Origin: Carnegiea gigantea
Lineage: Eukaryota; Streptophyta; Magnoliopsida; Caryophyllales; Cactaceae
Direction: 5' to 3'
DNA: 64,000 bases
Assembly (NCBI GenBank): GCA_029747015.1
Contig: JAKOGI010000565.1
Span: 124,001-188,000, forward strand
Below the pieces are notes generated by a model. It was not told the DNA's origin, made no database searches, and worked only from the letters and a program-made list of their open reading frames with translations. Positions 12,739-26,255 of the stretch are shown in pieces. Both the position numbers and the translations under genes were made by a program. Position 1 is the stretch's first letter. The number at the start of each line of letters is the position of its first letter.

Positions 12739-15700
12739 ACTCAGGCAAGTGAAAGAAGTTAGAACAAAATCGTCAAAAGCCAGAACATCAAGTTCCTGAT
12801 GCACAAGCCAAGGCATTACCACAACATAAACCCATCAACTATTTGAGACCATTTCAAAGTATTTAAGATGCATATTGTAAGTTTCTACAAAAGTTTCACA
12901 CATCTATGCCCTGCTAATATGTATTTCACTAGCCCATGAACACCTAACTGGCACCTTCCATGGTCCCTTCAGATATTCATGATGACCTTTTGTTTCCCCA
13001 TGATGAGCTACCATTAACTTCTTAGAGCATCCGTCACAAGCCTCAAGCGTCTCATGTTACTGCCCAAGTGCTTATCGCTGCTATCTTAAACATTAACAAG
13101 GCCAAGCCTTGCTAGGTTGCATAGTCGAGGCTATGATATGCTATTGTAATTTCTTTAACCCTTTAGGTGGCAACATAACTCAGGCACATGTGTGTGTCTC
13201 ATGACATGCTAGTGTCACACCTTGTCTCGAGTTTACTTAATGACGATTTCAACCATATGTTAGGGGCTTTCTAGAGAGTTTATGGCTTGGTTTAGCTTAG
13301 ATTTAGCCACTCTATATCCCATTAGGTTAGATTAGTTAGTTCAGGCTTAGATCAATGCTCAAGAGTGTATATTTTTAAGATTCAGGTTCACCAATCCAAT
13401 GAGTTTTCTTTTTCCCTCTCTTTTTGTTTTCATTCTTCTACTAATTCGGTTATGTTATTCTTTGATTATATTTAGTTTAAATGCCTAGGTTTTTATTATG
13501 ATTTTATGCTATTTAGTTTGTTCGACTAGGTTAGATTAGCTATCTCTCTCAACTTCATGTTTATTGGTTTTATTGTTAGTTTAGGGTTTGAGCTTGATTT
13601 CTATTGAGTGTTGATGTTGATTACCAATTAATTTAATTACATGGGTTGTGATTAGCTCTTAGATGGCTAAAAAGTCAAGTGTTGGGCCTAGCCTATCGTT
13701 ATTTATGCTTGTATTTAGGCATTTGTCCCATGCCTGCTAAGTGTGGTTAAATGAGAGGTTTAATTCACAAATTGGGCGCAGTTTGCTTATAGAAAGTTGA
13801 GGCTAATTTCCTAGTGCAAGAAGGGAGAGTAGTTAGGATTTTGAAATGAAAATAGTTTGAATCTTGACAAGCTCTGGGATTGCTATTCTTATATGGATCC
13901 CCATGAAAATATTTGGTTATAACTAGACTAACTCATGACCTTTGATAGAAGGTTTGGATAAGTTTTGATAGTGCAACTGACCATGTCTAGGTACTAGCTT
14001 AGGCTTGGAGCGGACTTAACTTGATTAGTTATGTTATTAAGTAGTCAACTCATAACTCGGTCCCCCTTTTATCTTTCTGGGTTTAATTTAATTTTCATGT
14101 TCATCACACTTGGATTGCCTAGCTATAGCTCCAATATTGGAAACATAGCTCCTTAGGGATGACTCAGACTTGCCAGCTAGCTACAATTATGTTATGCACT
14201 TGCAATATAAATGGTAAGGCTTATTCAAATATCAGGAGATATAGCAAATTCAAGAGCTAAAATGAAAATATAAAGACCAAACAAGATTATAGATCTTTAT
14301 ATCCTCTTGATCATAGCAAAACACTGTTCAAGATAAGGTAGCAAATATGATATGTTTTGTGGGCTCTATTAGAGTTAACGACTGTTATCAATTGCATGTG
14401 ATAAGGTGAAAGAAGGCATATAACTTAACTAGATAAGAGAAAGGTGGAAGATTTAATAATCAGATTTCTAAAATCAAATGAGTGATATCCAAGATTAAAG
14501 ATATTAGTAATCAAATTTCTAAAATCATATTTAAAACAAATTTCAAGTTGAATATCCATTTTTGAAATAACTTGGAAAAAGGAGAAAGATGAAACTAGTC
14601 ACCACTGAAAAATGGTCAATGTACTTTACTTTCTTTCAGGCATAAAATTTTGGATGATTGAACTACTTGTGGTGCTGGACGGCACTATAGAGACTTCACT
14701 TGTTGGGAGGCGAAAAATAGGGGATAGATGTAGTGAAAATTGCAAGTTTGAAAAAAAATTGGCCTGACATGATTAACAACTAGAACCTACCTAAAATCAG
14801 GCAAATTTGGGCACAAATTTTCAACTTCTCTAATTAAATAGGTTAGGTTAGTCACGAATCTTAACATGAAAAAAAAAAAACTTATTTAACCCGTCAAATT
14901 AAATATGTTAAATAGGTCAACCGTTTACTGTTTATTTTTGCTGGGAATTGAAAAATTAGAAGTTTGGACCTTAGGGGGGAATTAAAATTTTTGGGGAATC
15001 AAATTTTTTATGGCATCTATATTTTGTTAATTTTAATTTGGCAAAAAGGATTGAAAAACCCTATTCTCCATAAGATCTTAACATGCGAAACTGTAGCCTC
15101 ATTTTACTAATCACTCATTGATCTTCAATCCCCTCTTGACCTGAGAGTTTAGACTCTTCGATTCTTTCTTACTCTTCCAAAGCTCTCTTTCTTTGTCATT
15201 GTCTTCATCTCTTAATCTCAGTTGATTTGGCCACCGATCATTGGCAACTAGCCACCTATGTCTATCTTTTTCTCTCACCCCTTCTATCCTCTCCCAAGTA
15301 TCTGATATATCTACCTAAATCTATGAAGGGCAACCAAGGCGGTTGAATTTTTCTTATGGCGGTTGAGGGTTTCCAACAATTGTGAGGTGATTCATCAAAC
15401 TAAATCTTTCAGCATTTTATTTTTATTTTTCTTTTGGAGTAGATCTATACTCATTCTCCTTTTCTGTCACTTTCTCTTTCTCTTCTTCTGCCAATTATTC
15501 TTGGATTTTCTTGTGTCTTCAGTGACGATTGGGATTTTTAGGCATGGTAGCACATCAAGTGAAACTCTTTCTTCGATTTTCTCATGGATTTGTAATAGTA
15601 TGCCGACTTTATTTCCCCTATTCTCAAATATATAATTCACTTTGTTTAATGATCTTTTTGACTCTAATTTGTGGTAAGTTGCACTCTCCTCTTGTTTATT

Positions 15701-16640
15701 CATCTTGTATCTTCATCTTTGGTTTCATTTCTTTTTCTAAAAAAATTTGTTCCAGTTGAACTAAGAATTTATACTAGTAGTTAAAGTCTTTGACTACTTT
15801 ATTTGTTTTTCTGATATGATTTATTAGCCTTAAAGGTATTGTTTAATGGAGTGTGATTTGATGCATATTGTGGACTCAAATGGGGAAAAAGTTGTTGATA
15901 CTCATAACATAAATGCAAGGAGGCATACAATTACATAGAAGGGCACATATAAGCTAGTTGGCAATGGTAGCCTCCAAAATGCCAAAGAAAACTCCATTCT
16001 AATGTTCGGAAGCACTGTGAACTTCTTAAACTTGATTAAGATAGCAATTTGTTTTTTGAATGCAAAATGACGGGCAAGTTTATCCCAGGGATTGCAAATA
16101 TGGGACTAGAAATTTGAAAAGATATTTAGATAATTATACAAGATGAAATTTTAGAGATTGGGTTATGCCGAGAAAAAAATGTTATGGAATGAATATGATG
16201 AGTAACCAAACTTTAAGATAGATAAAAATATATAGCGGTTTTGTGGGGAACTGCTCGTGACCCTCCATTTCCAAATGCTCTTTGCTCTTCTCTTTGCGTG
16301 AATGCGATTTCTGAAGAAATTCTACAAAGTTGGGATGGTAGGCTTTCCACCATCTTGACCTTTTTTCTTCCTCACTCTTATCTTTTTAGTATGATCAATA
16401 TGTTTTTGATTTAAACTTCTATTTTTGCTTCGCAATCTCACAACCATATAATGTACTACATTTTTTTTTTTTCATTCGATCTTAGTAAATTCACTAGCTA
16501 TGTGAAATAGTCTAAATTAGCTTCCATTAATGTAAATGTAGCTAAAATCAATCAATGTCTTGCATAAGGACTCAGTCGATGTCTGCAAAGTCTTAGGTTG
16601 GAGTTCTTTTTTCTTGGCTGGAGTACTACCCAAAGGGATC
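12739..16640. other. Unassigned AT-rich DNA, no gene seen
   Basis: No reading frame with recognisable protein similarity and no RNA gene was found. 13300-14060 has the texture of an old LTR (AT-rich, long T-rich runs, GGTTTTAT and GTTAGATTAG phrases) but no partner. 15130-15360 is pyrimidine-rich. The 90- and 76-codon plus frames at 15363-15759 are Phe/Ser-rich chance frames in T-rich DNA. Poly(A) and poly(T) runs occur at about 14869-14880 and 16462-16471. Confidence 0.4.
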
Positions 16641-16650
16641 ACCATAGAGG

Positions 16651-17364
<714 letters not shown>

Positions 17365-18331
17365 GGGGGTTACTCAGGTAGGATGAGTTACTCTATGAGA
17401 TGATTAGGATAAGGGCATGGAAGTGCTATTAATATCTCATCTAAAATTGACCCCCCAATAGACTACTAATGATCACTAAAACTAAAACTATTGATCACTA
17501 ATTAATATTATGTGTAAATATGTGTGTTATTTTTTTTAATGAAAGTAGAGCTCAAATACATCAAAATAATGCTCTGCATAATTGAGGGCCTGGTTCGTGA
17601 TCAATGCATTTGCTTTTGCTGATCGCTATCAATAGATCGATTGAGCACTAACATAGTTATGACGATCACTAAAAACTAAATCCATTGACCACTAGCTTAT
17701 ATCATAAGCCAAAATTGATATGATGCATATTTAGAAGTCTCACCAATTGTCATTTCATGATCACTATATAAATGAAATATTCTACTCACATATCGACGGT
17801 AGGGAGGATCGCCAAACATATATTACTCTTACTAGAGTTGAGAAAGTCTGATCCGACATAATAACCCAACCTGAACCCAACCTCCAGTTACTAAGAGAAA
17901 CCCGAACCCGAGGCGAAGCGAACCGATTTCAACCCGAAGTCGACATGACTTGGAAATTTAGCATGGAAACTTATTATTTTTCAATTTTGGGTAGATCTAA
18001 ACTATTTACAAGGCTGACCCAAAATTGACCCATTTATTAAATGGGCCAACCCAAACCGACCCATTGCCTAACTCTAACTCTTATGATTAGCACCTACAAG
18101 AAAATCTATCGATCACTAACCAATATCATACAAAAAAACACAGACTATAAACATCATCTATAATGGATATGTTTGGCGATCAATAGTTTTAGTTTCAGTG
18201 ATCAATAGTTTTGGTTTTAGTGATCATCAATACTATGTTTGGTAATAATTTTTAACGGAGAGACAGACAACGCCTCTATGCGCTTATCCTACTCATCCTA
18301 TATAAAACCTCATCCTACATAAGTAGCCCCC
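17365..18331. mobile_element. Terminal-inverted-repeat (foldback/MITE-like) element inside the microsatellite
   Basis: The left end, GGGGGTTACTCAGGTAGG, is matched by the reverse complement of the right end, GGGGGCTACTTATGTAGG. The imperfect pairing runs on for about 60 bases (GATTAGGATAAGGGCATGG against GAGTAGGATAAGCGCATAG). Further inward there are more inverted pairs: GATCACTAAAACTAAAACTA near 17470 against TAGTTTTAGTTTCAGTGATC near 18185, and GGATCGCCAAACATAT at 17810 against ATATGTTTGGCGATC at 18167. It has no coding capacity and both flanks are TA-rich microsatellite, so a TA or TA-rich target duplication cannot be counted. A hAT-like MITE is nested in it. Confidence 0.75.
17833..18076 (+). 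mobile_element. hAT-like MITE, copy 1 (244 bp)
   Basis: Ends are TAGAGTTGAG and CTAACTCTA, imperfect inverted termini of hAT type. Flanks are ACTCTTAC and ACTCTTAT, an 8-base target duplication with one mismatch. The interior is rich in CCCGAACCCGA-type phrases and shares AACTTATTATTTTTCAATTTTG-like text with the copy at 34640-34852. Confidence 0.8.
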
Positions 18332-18690
<359 letters not shown>

Positions 18691-18694
18691 TATA

Positions 18695-19047
18695 TATGTA
18701 ACACTTTGAACTTGACTAAGTTAAGATCTAATGAGAAATAGTAAGTAGTTTTATCAAGTTAATCCACTTCATTTTGAATGAAAGTTGTAAATTCTTTTGA
18801 GTTATTGATCTTTGAATCTATCGATAAAGTTGGGAGCACTTGTTTGAGTAGTAATTCAGCACATTGCTTAGTGAGGCTACCATATGTTTTCAGAAATTGA
18901 AGTTAAATTTAGTTTATTTACTACTATATTTCGTTAGAATCCAAATCAAAACTTTTTATTGTGCCTAGGAAACTTCGAAGCAATCTACGTACTCTTTTTG
19001 GAAATGACCCTGATATGCTACAACCTCCTATGCACTTGTGGTGGTCA
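18695..19047 (+). repeat. 3' part of an Athila-type 5' LTR (element I)
   Basis: The last ~350 bp of an LTR whose end (TTTTTGGAAATGACCC ... GCACTTGTGGTGGTCA) has the form usual at the end of Athila LTRs and is followed at once by a tRNA-Asp-like primer site. The 5' part is missing where the microsatellite begins. Confidence 0.65.
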
Positions 19048-19053
19048 ATTTTT

Positions 19054-19072
19054 TGGTGCCGTTGTTGGAGAT
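19054..19072 (+). other. Primer-binding site of element I (tRNA-Asp-like)
   Basis: TGGTGCCGTTGTTGGAGAT differs from the tRNA-Asp complement TGGCGCCGTTGCCGGGGAT by four transitions, three C to T and one G to A. This is the pattern expected from decay of methylated cytosines. Confidence 0.75.
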
Positions 19073-19379
19073 GAGATTTTGATATTGAGTTTCCCGCAAG
19101 AATTTTGACTAAGAATTTTTCTTTTCTTTTTATTTAGCTCTTACCCTTTTTGTTTTATTTGATTGTGTACAGATCGTCCTTAGTTTTATGTACAAGTTTC
19201 CCAATTCGGAGCACTCTTTGAATTTGCCCCTGAGATCCAGTGGACTTTCCAAAGAAGGAAGAGTTAGTAAAGGTTATAGGAAGAGTTACCCGTGGTTGCT
19301 AAACCCACTTCTAAGATGATAGGAGGAGAAGAAGAATAAAAGAGGGCCCTTAGGGATTATATCACTTTGGGAATCTAAG

Positions 19380-20905
19380 GCATCACCTCAAACATAACAA
19401 GGCTCATTGTAGCACCCAATGATTTTGAATTCAAACCAGTACTGATTGTAACAATTTGAACATGGCACACCTATGGAGGATCCAAATTAGCACTGCTATG
19501 TCTTTCTTAAGATGTGTGTGACATATAGAAGATCAATGTGGCCTCAAATGATGCAATCGATCCACCTTCGTTTATTCTGCTTCCCACTTCAGGACAAGGG
19601 AAGGGTGTGGCTTCATTCTTTTCCATTGGCATCCATTACTACTTGGGATGAGCTCATGAAGGCCTTCCTTGCCAAGTTCTCCACCCAGCAAAATGGTGAG
19701 TTTGAGGAACCATATGACTTTATTTTATCAAAAGGAGAATGAATCCCTTTAAGAGGCATGAGAATGCTTCAAGGACCTTTTGAGGTTGTGCCCTCATCAT
19801 GGCTCGTGAAAATGGATGATTTTGTAAGCTATTAAAAATGGCCTCACTTATGCCATAAGGTATACCATTGATGCAGTGGCAGGAGGGCCTTTGACGAGCA
19901 AGATAAAAGATGAGGCCTATGATTTAGTAGAAGAGATGACACTCAACAATTGCCAATGGTCCAGTGGGAGGAGTTCCTTCAAGAAAGCCAAAGCTAAGTT
20001 TGATGTTGAGCCCTTGACTTTGCTCACGTTAACATGGATGCCATGACTCAAAGGCTTCCCCTACTTGTGATAGTTGCTGATCATATAGACATGTGACATT
20101 GAATTGTTAGGTTGGGAATCCTTTTGCCCAGTCTTCTATTGGGCAAATTGCATGTGTTAATAAGTTCTAAGTGAGGGTAAACCATGGCCCATCTTTCAAT
20201 ACATATTATCTAATTGGAAGAATCATCCCAACTTGTAGTATAAGAATAACCCACCTCCCTTCCCCCAAGTCATTGCTAGGCCTCCACCTCGCGACTTTTG
20301 GAGACTTAACTTCCGCCAACAAGCTCCATAAAATCCCAATTTAGAGGCTATAATGGAGATCATACTTTTGCCTTAATAAAAGCAAGATGAGTACATTATA
20401 CTATTAGCCTCTAAGGTTGATTTGCTGATTAGTCACAATAAGATATAGGAGGCAAAAATTGCCTAATAAGCTAGCTTTTCTTCTAAATCTCCAAGTAAAT
20501 TATCTATTGAGCTCAAGAACAATCCTAAAATGCAATGCAATGCCATTGCCTTGAGAAATAGCAAACAACTTGAGGATCCCATGATTACGAGAGTGATACA
20601 GGTAGGGAAAATGTTCACGGAAAAGGTTCTAGTAAGCCCACTGATGTCAGTGGTGAGATGTGCCTAAGAAGATAATGAGCACCCCCTAAGGAGTTAAAGC
20701 CCCTTTCCCCTAAGCCTTGCATGCTGCCTTTGCATTTCCTATAAAATTTTTTAAAGCTAAACTTGAAGCTTAGTTAGGAAAGTTTCTTGATGTGCTAAAA
20801 ACATTTCATGTGAACATTCCTTTTATTAATATTTTGTCTCAAATTCCTTTACATGCTAAGCTTTTAAAAAAATCATATCCAAAAAGAGAAAAATTGATGA
20901 ACATA
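19380..20905 (+). pseudogene. Athila-type Gag and start of protease of element I, plus strand, interrupted
   Basis: The clearest open piece is 19512-19742 (LRLFCFPLQDKGRVWLHSF, TTWDELMKAFLAKFS), the conserved core of Athila-type retrotransposon Gag. Shifted frames follow with FKDLLRLCPHHG, AVAGGPLTSKIKDEAYDLVE and, at about 20095-20130, HVTLNC, part of the nucleocapsid region also seen in element J. From about 20690 the text matches the protease N-terminal region of J (VNIPF, LSQIPLHAK). The gene stops at 20905, where element D is inserted. Confidence 0.8.
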
Positions 20906-22231
20906 TGATGCAGATCAGGGTGTCCTGTAGTTTAAGAAAGTTTAGAACAAGGGCATTAACTAGATCTGGGCATATATCAAGACTTTGCAAAACATAGTAG
21001 GATTATGAATGAAAAATAAAGAGCAAATAAAGACTCCAAGGTAAAGGAATTTCTTCTAACACTAGGGCTTAACAACAAAAGGTGAAACCATTAAGGACTA
21101 ATATAAAGTTGAAACTCTAAAACACACCTAAAATGAGATAAAATTTTGAGAGATTTTTGTGAGAGAAAATATCGATAACTATATTAGATTTCATTCATCA
21201 AATTCTGGACGCAAGAGAGATAATACGCCTATTTAAAAGTCTTATAAAGACCAATGGCTTATTGCCAAAAAAATGACTTAGCTAGTAGGAAAATTAAATC
21301 ACTAGCTAATAAAAATCTTCTCCCATGGCCAATGGAAAAAAGTAGCAAAAAATACATGGCCAATAGGAGTGAGATAAGACTTTTTCGCTTATGCAAACCA
21401 ATAAAAAAGACTCCTTAAATTAGCAAATTTTAATTTAAAGCAAATAATACAAATAGTACCATTATTCTTTGTTCTTTTTTTGCCAAAATTTGGTTGCATC
21501 TTAGCTAGGATGCTTTCTTAAACCTACCTATTATGGAATGTCCTAAACTTTATTTGGAAGGATTTTATCTTTCCACAAGCTACCTTAATAGGTAAGTTCA
21601 AAGTCCTTGAACTTAATTTTTGTGATCCTTTCCAAGGTTATGCAGTGCCGTTCCAAATTCTATTAACCTAGCATTTTCTATTAAATTCCTCTTCAATATT
21701 TGGAATTACCAAAACCTATTCACAAGGATGGAAAGTAAGCATAGGGATCTTTCCAAAATACCTAGTATTCCTCATTTGGACTTCATTTGCTAAGCCAAAA
21801 CTCATGTCAAAGTTGACCCAAACTTCTTAAAATTAGTTGGGTAGTGGATAAACTAGTTTAAACGCCTTATTTAGGGCTCTTAATTGCATCTGACCAATTG
21901 ATAACTTATATAGGACCCCTTAAAGATCTCAAAAAAGTGAAGATGATGGAGGTTGTTTATATAGAGTCCTCTGAACAATGATGGAGAATAGAGACACTTA
22001 TTCAAAGCAACTATATTATGCAATAACTTAATCTTATGGTCACCCATGGGAATGAAGGCCCGTTTCTCCACTCTAGCCTTATGGGTATCATCCAAAATTG
22101 ATCTAATTTTATCTGGAAAACTAGCTAAAATTTTTGGCAAATATGTACTAGGTTAGCTAGAAGAGCTTGGTTTAATATCAACCTTAAATGACGACTTTAG
22201 GATGATGGTTTTAGACCATTGCTCTGCATCA
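20906..22231 (-). repeat. 3' LTR of element D
   Basis: Starts TGATGCAGATCAGG and ends CTCTGCATCA on the plus strand. AAAAGGGGCAGTT (minus strand, 22232-22244) follows as polypurine tract. The matching 5' LTR stub at 26131 starts TGATATGGAGCAGAGG. The 86-codon minus frame at 21880-22140 lies wholly inside the LTR and is not a gene. Confidence 0.75.
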
Positions 22232-22639
22232 AACTGCCCCTTTTCGAAAGGATTTGTCCCTAAATCCTTGCAAGTAAATGCTTGATGCCAATGAACATCG
22301 ACTATGAAAGATACATGCACCTATTGCGTTGGAGAGATACCACAGTAATAAGGACATGCCTTATTTTAATGCATAAGTGTTTTTCATGAATTTAGGGGCT
22401 AATTTTCTTAAGTAAGCAAATATGCGCGAGCTTGAGCACCCATAAGCTTGTTAAAAACCCCCATGTACTCATCAGTATTCAAATCATAATGTGATGTCTC
22501 ATCATGCATATGTTTGCATTGTTATAGTTCTCTTTTAAGAGGTATAAATATGAAGCTAAATGAGCTTTCCACTTCCAAGGGTAGGCTTAACTATTTAAAG
22601 CGTTTACCTTATTTATAAGGTTCCTTGATTGAATAAATT

Positions 22640-23960
22640 CCAATGACCTTGGCTTCTAGAATGAGAGTAAGGCATTGCTCTTTCAAAGAGCATTCACCAC
22701 TATATTACGTCCCACTTTGTGCTTACAAGAGAAAATGAGTGATTCTATGAACTCCACCTACTTGGCTTGTCTATTATTTAGCTTGTGTTGTCTATCGATG
22801 AATGAATAAGCCTTGTGATATAAGCGTAGGATAAACGACATTGGTTTGAGATAGTGTAGTGTTCAAGGGCCCCATGATAGTATAAAACTCCTTGTCATAA
22901 GTAGAATGGTTAAGACATGACACATTTAGCATCTCACTGAAGTATGCAGTAGGGCACTTAGACAGAGCAAGGACAATACCAATACCAATTCACTTGCATT
23001 ACATTCAACCTTAAAAAGATCGTTAAAAGTAGGAAAGCAAGTGAAGGACATTGATATAATTCTTTTTTTATCCCTCTTTAGGCATTATAAGCAGGCTCAG
23101 ACCATTCAAATGTTCTTTTCTTGAGAAACTTTGTAAAGGGAGCCATGAGGGTGCTCAAGTACCTGAGAAATCTTCTATAAAATGAAGCCAAACCATGGAA
23201 GATCCTTACTTCTATAAAGGGTGTAGGAACAGGCCATGTCTTAAATTTTATTCATCCATTTGGATCCCATCCTTAGACACAATAACCAAGAATTACCACC
23301 TGATGGGAGAAAAGATCATTTTTCTTAATTTATGATATAACTTTTTCTCACAAAGAGTGCAATAGACTTTCAAGTGCTTAACATGGTCATGCTTATCTTA
23401 ATAATACATAAGTCCATCATCAAAATACACCACAAAAAGTATGGTCTAAACCCATTCATGAGTCACATAAAGATACTAGTGGAGTTTGAAATGCAAAAGG
23501 GAGTGCTAAGTTATTCTTACAAGTTATTTTTGGTCTTAAAGGTTGTTTTCCCATAGTCCTCATCTTTCATTTAGATACGACGATATCCACTTCTTAGGTT
23601 AGTCTTAGAAAAGACACATGAGCCTTGCAATTTATCCAGCATATCATCAAGGCATCAGATATGATATCTACATTTGATAGTGACCTTATTATTTTTTTTT
23701 AAATAACTCTACTATCAACACACATATGCCATGTACAACCTTTTGAGAACAAGTAATGCTAGCACTAAACATGGACTCATGTTACACCTAATGTATCCCC
23801 TATTAAGTAGCTCTTAGAGTTGCCTTCATAATTTCTTAGCTTGGGCTGGGTCACACCTATATGCATGCCTATTAGGTAAACATGCTCCTTACATTAAGTC
23901 AATTTGGTGTTGAATACCACATAGAGGAGGCAAACCTAGTGACCAATCTTTAGGAAACAC
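22640..23960 (-). pseudogene. RNase H and reverse transcriptase remnants of element D
   Basis: 22640-22960 parallels the RNase H DNA of element A (8220-8480), including the reversed AAACTCCTTGTCATAAGT phrase. 23040-23960 parallels RT; the active-site box YFDD is readable on the minus strand at 23414-23425 (FVVYFDDGLMYY). No frame stays open beyond about 60 codons. The plus-strand frame at 23374-23556 is a shadow. Confidence 0.7.
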
Positions 23961-24182
23961 ATAGTCAAATTCATATAGGAGACCTTAAACTAAATCATAT
24001 AAAGGTTTTACTTCCTTTACCATGTTTGATTCAATCAAAAGTAAGGCAAATAGAGGCTTAATCTCAACCCATGTCTCTCTGATAAAAACGGTTTTCTCAC
24101 CTCCCACCTTGGCTATGCACTTAGGAGTCAAGGACCCCAATAAGGGTTTGACATAGACTCTTATCCTTGATGCTTAATCTTA

Positions 24183-24530
24183 GGCCTTGTTCTTTTCGTT
24201 GGTAAATCCCAATTTACCAACCTTAATTAACTTCAACCTACTTCAGCTCACTTCACCAATTTTAATAAAAAAATGCACACTTCAATCAATTTCAACCCAT
24301 TTTGACACACTTTTCACTATTTTAACCAATTTCTACCCATCGTATAAAAAAAAAATTCAACCCACTTCAACCAACTTCGACCCACTTCAACCTACTTCAA
24401 TTAACTTCAACCCACTTCAACTAACTTCAATAAAAAATATCCACTTCAAGCTATTTTGACTCACTTATACCAATCTCAACCAACTTCACCTATTTACCAA
24501 CTCTTATTTTCAAACGAAAAGAACTGGCCC
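24183..24530. mobile_element. Tourist/PIF-Harbinger-like MITE (348 bp)
   Basis: Left end GGCCTTGTTCTTTTCGTTGG; right end CGAAAAGAACTGGCCC, whose reverse complement is GGGCCAGTTCTTTTCG. TTA stands on both sides (24180-24182 and 24531-24533), the 3-base target duplication of PIF/Harbinger elements. The interior is made of diverged ACTTCAACCC-type ten-base units. The 90-codon plus frame through it (NFDPLQPTSINFNPLQ) only reflects these units. Confidence 0.8.
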
Positions 24531-24559
24531 TTAGAAGTATTAGCAACACCATAATATCT

Positions 24560-26110
24560 ATCATACTTATGATATTTACACCATTTAACCAATAGTGGGT
24601 GGTATGCATCCATAGGCTATATATCGCCTAGCTTTTTATCATTAAACTACCCACAGAAAAAGGTAACAAGAGCTTGACATGAAACTTTTACCTCACTCCC
24701 TTATTGAAGCCATTGAAGAGAACAAGACTTAGGTTGGGGAATTATAGGTAGCATGAGATTGTTAACAATTCCTTTAAAGAAACATTATTATTGCTTCTGC
24801 TTTCAATATCTAGTTCGCAAAATTTTCTATTGGAGCATTTCAAGGCCTTTGATACTAAATTGTGCATTTCACAATACTGTAGCACCAATTTGATGTGGTT
24901 TAAAGGCCCTCATAGGAACTTGCACTTCCTTACCTTCTTCAATCTAAGTAGATTCTTCTTTATCCCATAATTTTCATTTTTTCAAATGGCATGAGATCTC
25001 TTTTTCTATACATAGTGCAACCTCTTTTTAGTGTTAGACAACCTCTTTCTTTGAGCATTCTTAAATTTGAAGGACTCTACTGACAAGAAATAGTTCCTCT
25101 TGCTCAGGCTCAATAATAATATGCTTCTCAGATTTTGTTTCCCCCCTTACTACCAACTTGGTTTAAATTAATATTTTGAAACACCTTGATTACTAAAATC
25201 CTTTTATTGGGGCATGACCATGGCCATGACATTTGAAGCATAAGCATTTTAGAGGGTTTTTTTTTTAATAGGATACCTTTTCTTTTGTCTTCAAGGCTTT
25301 TGACCTTAGGTGTGTTCAAGGTCCAGTAACAGTAGCTAGGTCATGAGTTAGGTAAGGAAGGCTTCTCACTTTGAGTTTTCTCTCTATTTGTTAATTATCT
25401 AACTAAGGGAAGTGACGTAAAAGTCATTCTTCAAGGAATGATGAAGAAACTCATTCTTTATGTATTTCTTCAACTTAACCGATGACTTGATCTGGGGTAT
25501 TTTGCAAGCTTTGAAACAATTGCCCTAAAGGACTTCTCATTACTACACATCTTGATTTGAAATATCCTCTCATCCTTATTTATCCATTAAAGGAATGAAT
25601 ACGAGTTTAGCTTTCCATAAAAAATGGGTAGCTCCATCTTGAGGTTTCTGTAGTCATATCCAATAGGGTTTCCCTTGATAATCCTCCCAACAAATTCAAC
25701 CTCAAAACCATGGTTGGAAGGATTTTTACCTCTTTTTTAATGTTTACTTATCAAAAGATCTACTCTTTAGGTGAGGTTTCTCATGTCTAGTTCAAGTTGA
25801 AGGATAGCAGGAGTTTGCTCAAGATAAGGTCATCTTGGAATATTATTAGATCTGGCTCATTCCTCTATGGATAAAGGTATGGAAATTTTTAGTTGAGGGA
25901 TTTTTGTAGAGTTGGTTGAAGGCTTTTTTTGTCGAAATAATGGGTTTTTCCTTTCTAGCTAGGATAATGTGTTTAGGTTAAATAAAGGTTTTTTTGTAGA
26001 TTTTTGAAATAAGTAGAAGGAGGAAAACAAAGTAATGAAACCAAACTCTTAAATGGAACTTTACGAACAACTTAAAGGACCTGTACAATGTGACACCAAC
26101 TGATGCATAA
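24560..26110 (-). pseudogene. Protease and Gag remnants of element D
   Basis: 24580-24760 parallels the protease DNA of elements A and B (reversed CCATTGAAGAG, ATGCATCCATAGG phrases). 25128-25319 has a decayed nucleocapsid region (MLMLQMSWPWSCPNK where A has KCFKCHGYWH). 25380-25760 matches gag of A only loosely. Not translatable. Confidence 0.55.
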
Positions 26111-26116
26111 CAAATA

Positions 26117-26255
26117 GCTCTGATGCCAATTGATATGGAGCAGAGGACCAGGATTGCAAAGGTCAGGGTTACAGTGCCTTTAGTATGAAATCTAAGTCTG
26201 AAAGAAGGGCTTTGACTGGAACTTGGCATATTTTGGGCTCAAAACATGTTTATGT
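26117..26255 (-). repeat. Primer site and stub of the 5' LTR of element D
   Basis: GCTCTGATGCCAA (26117-26129) is the reverse complement of TTGGCATCAGAGC, one base from the initiator-tRNA-Met primer site. The LTR begins at 26131 and can be aligned with 20906 onward for about 125 bp (GGAACTTGGCATAT against GATCTGGGCATAT) before the sequence changes to element C. Confidence 0.65.

Larger units (their letters stand above)
20906..26255 (-). mobile_element. Ty3/gypsy retrotransposon D, minus strand, internally deleted, 5' LTR cut short
   Basis: 3' LTR 20906-22231, polypurine tract, decayed pol and gag related to element A, primer site at 26117-26129, and about 125 bp of the 5' LTR before the next element begins. 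Inserted in the Athila gag/protease of element I. The space between the polypurine tract and the RNase H remnant is only ~400 bp, too short for an integrase, and nothing integrase-like was found there. Confidence 0.75.

Noticed and set aside
15363..15759. Hydrophobic plus frames that look like membrane proteins
   Set aside because: T-rich DNA gives Phe/Leu/Ile/Ser frames by chance; the reading frames overlap and nothing is conserved.
24340..24480. Regular ACTTCAACCC repeats considered as a CRISPR-like array
   Set aside because: No unique spacers, diverged ten-base units, and the whole lies within a MITE in plant DNA.
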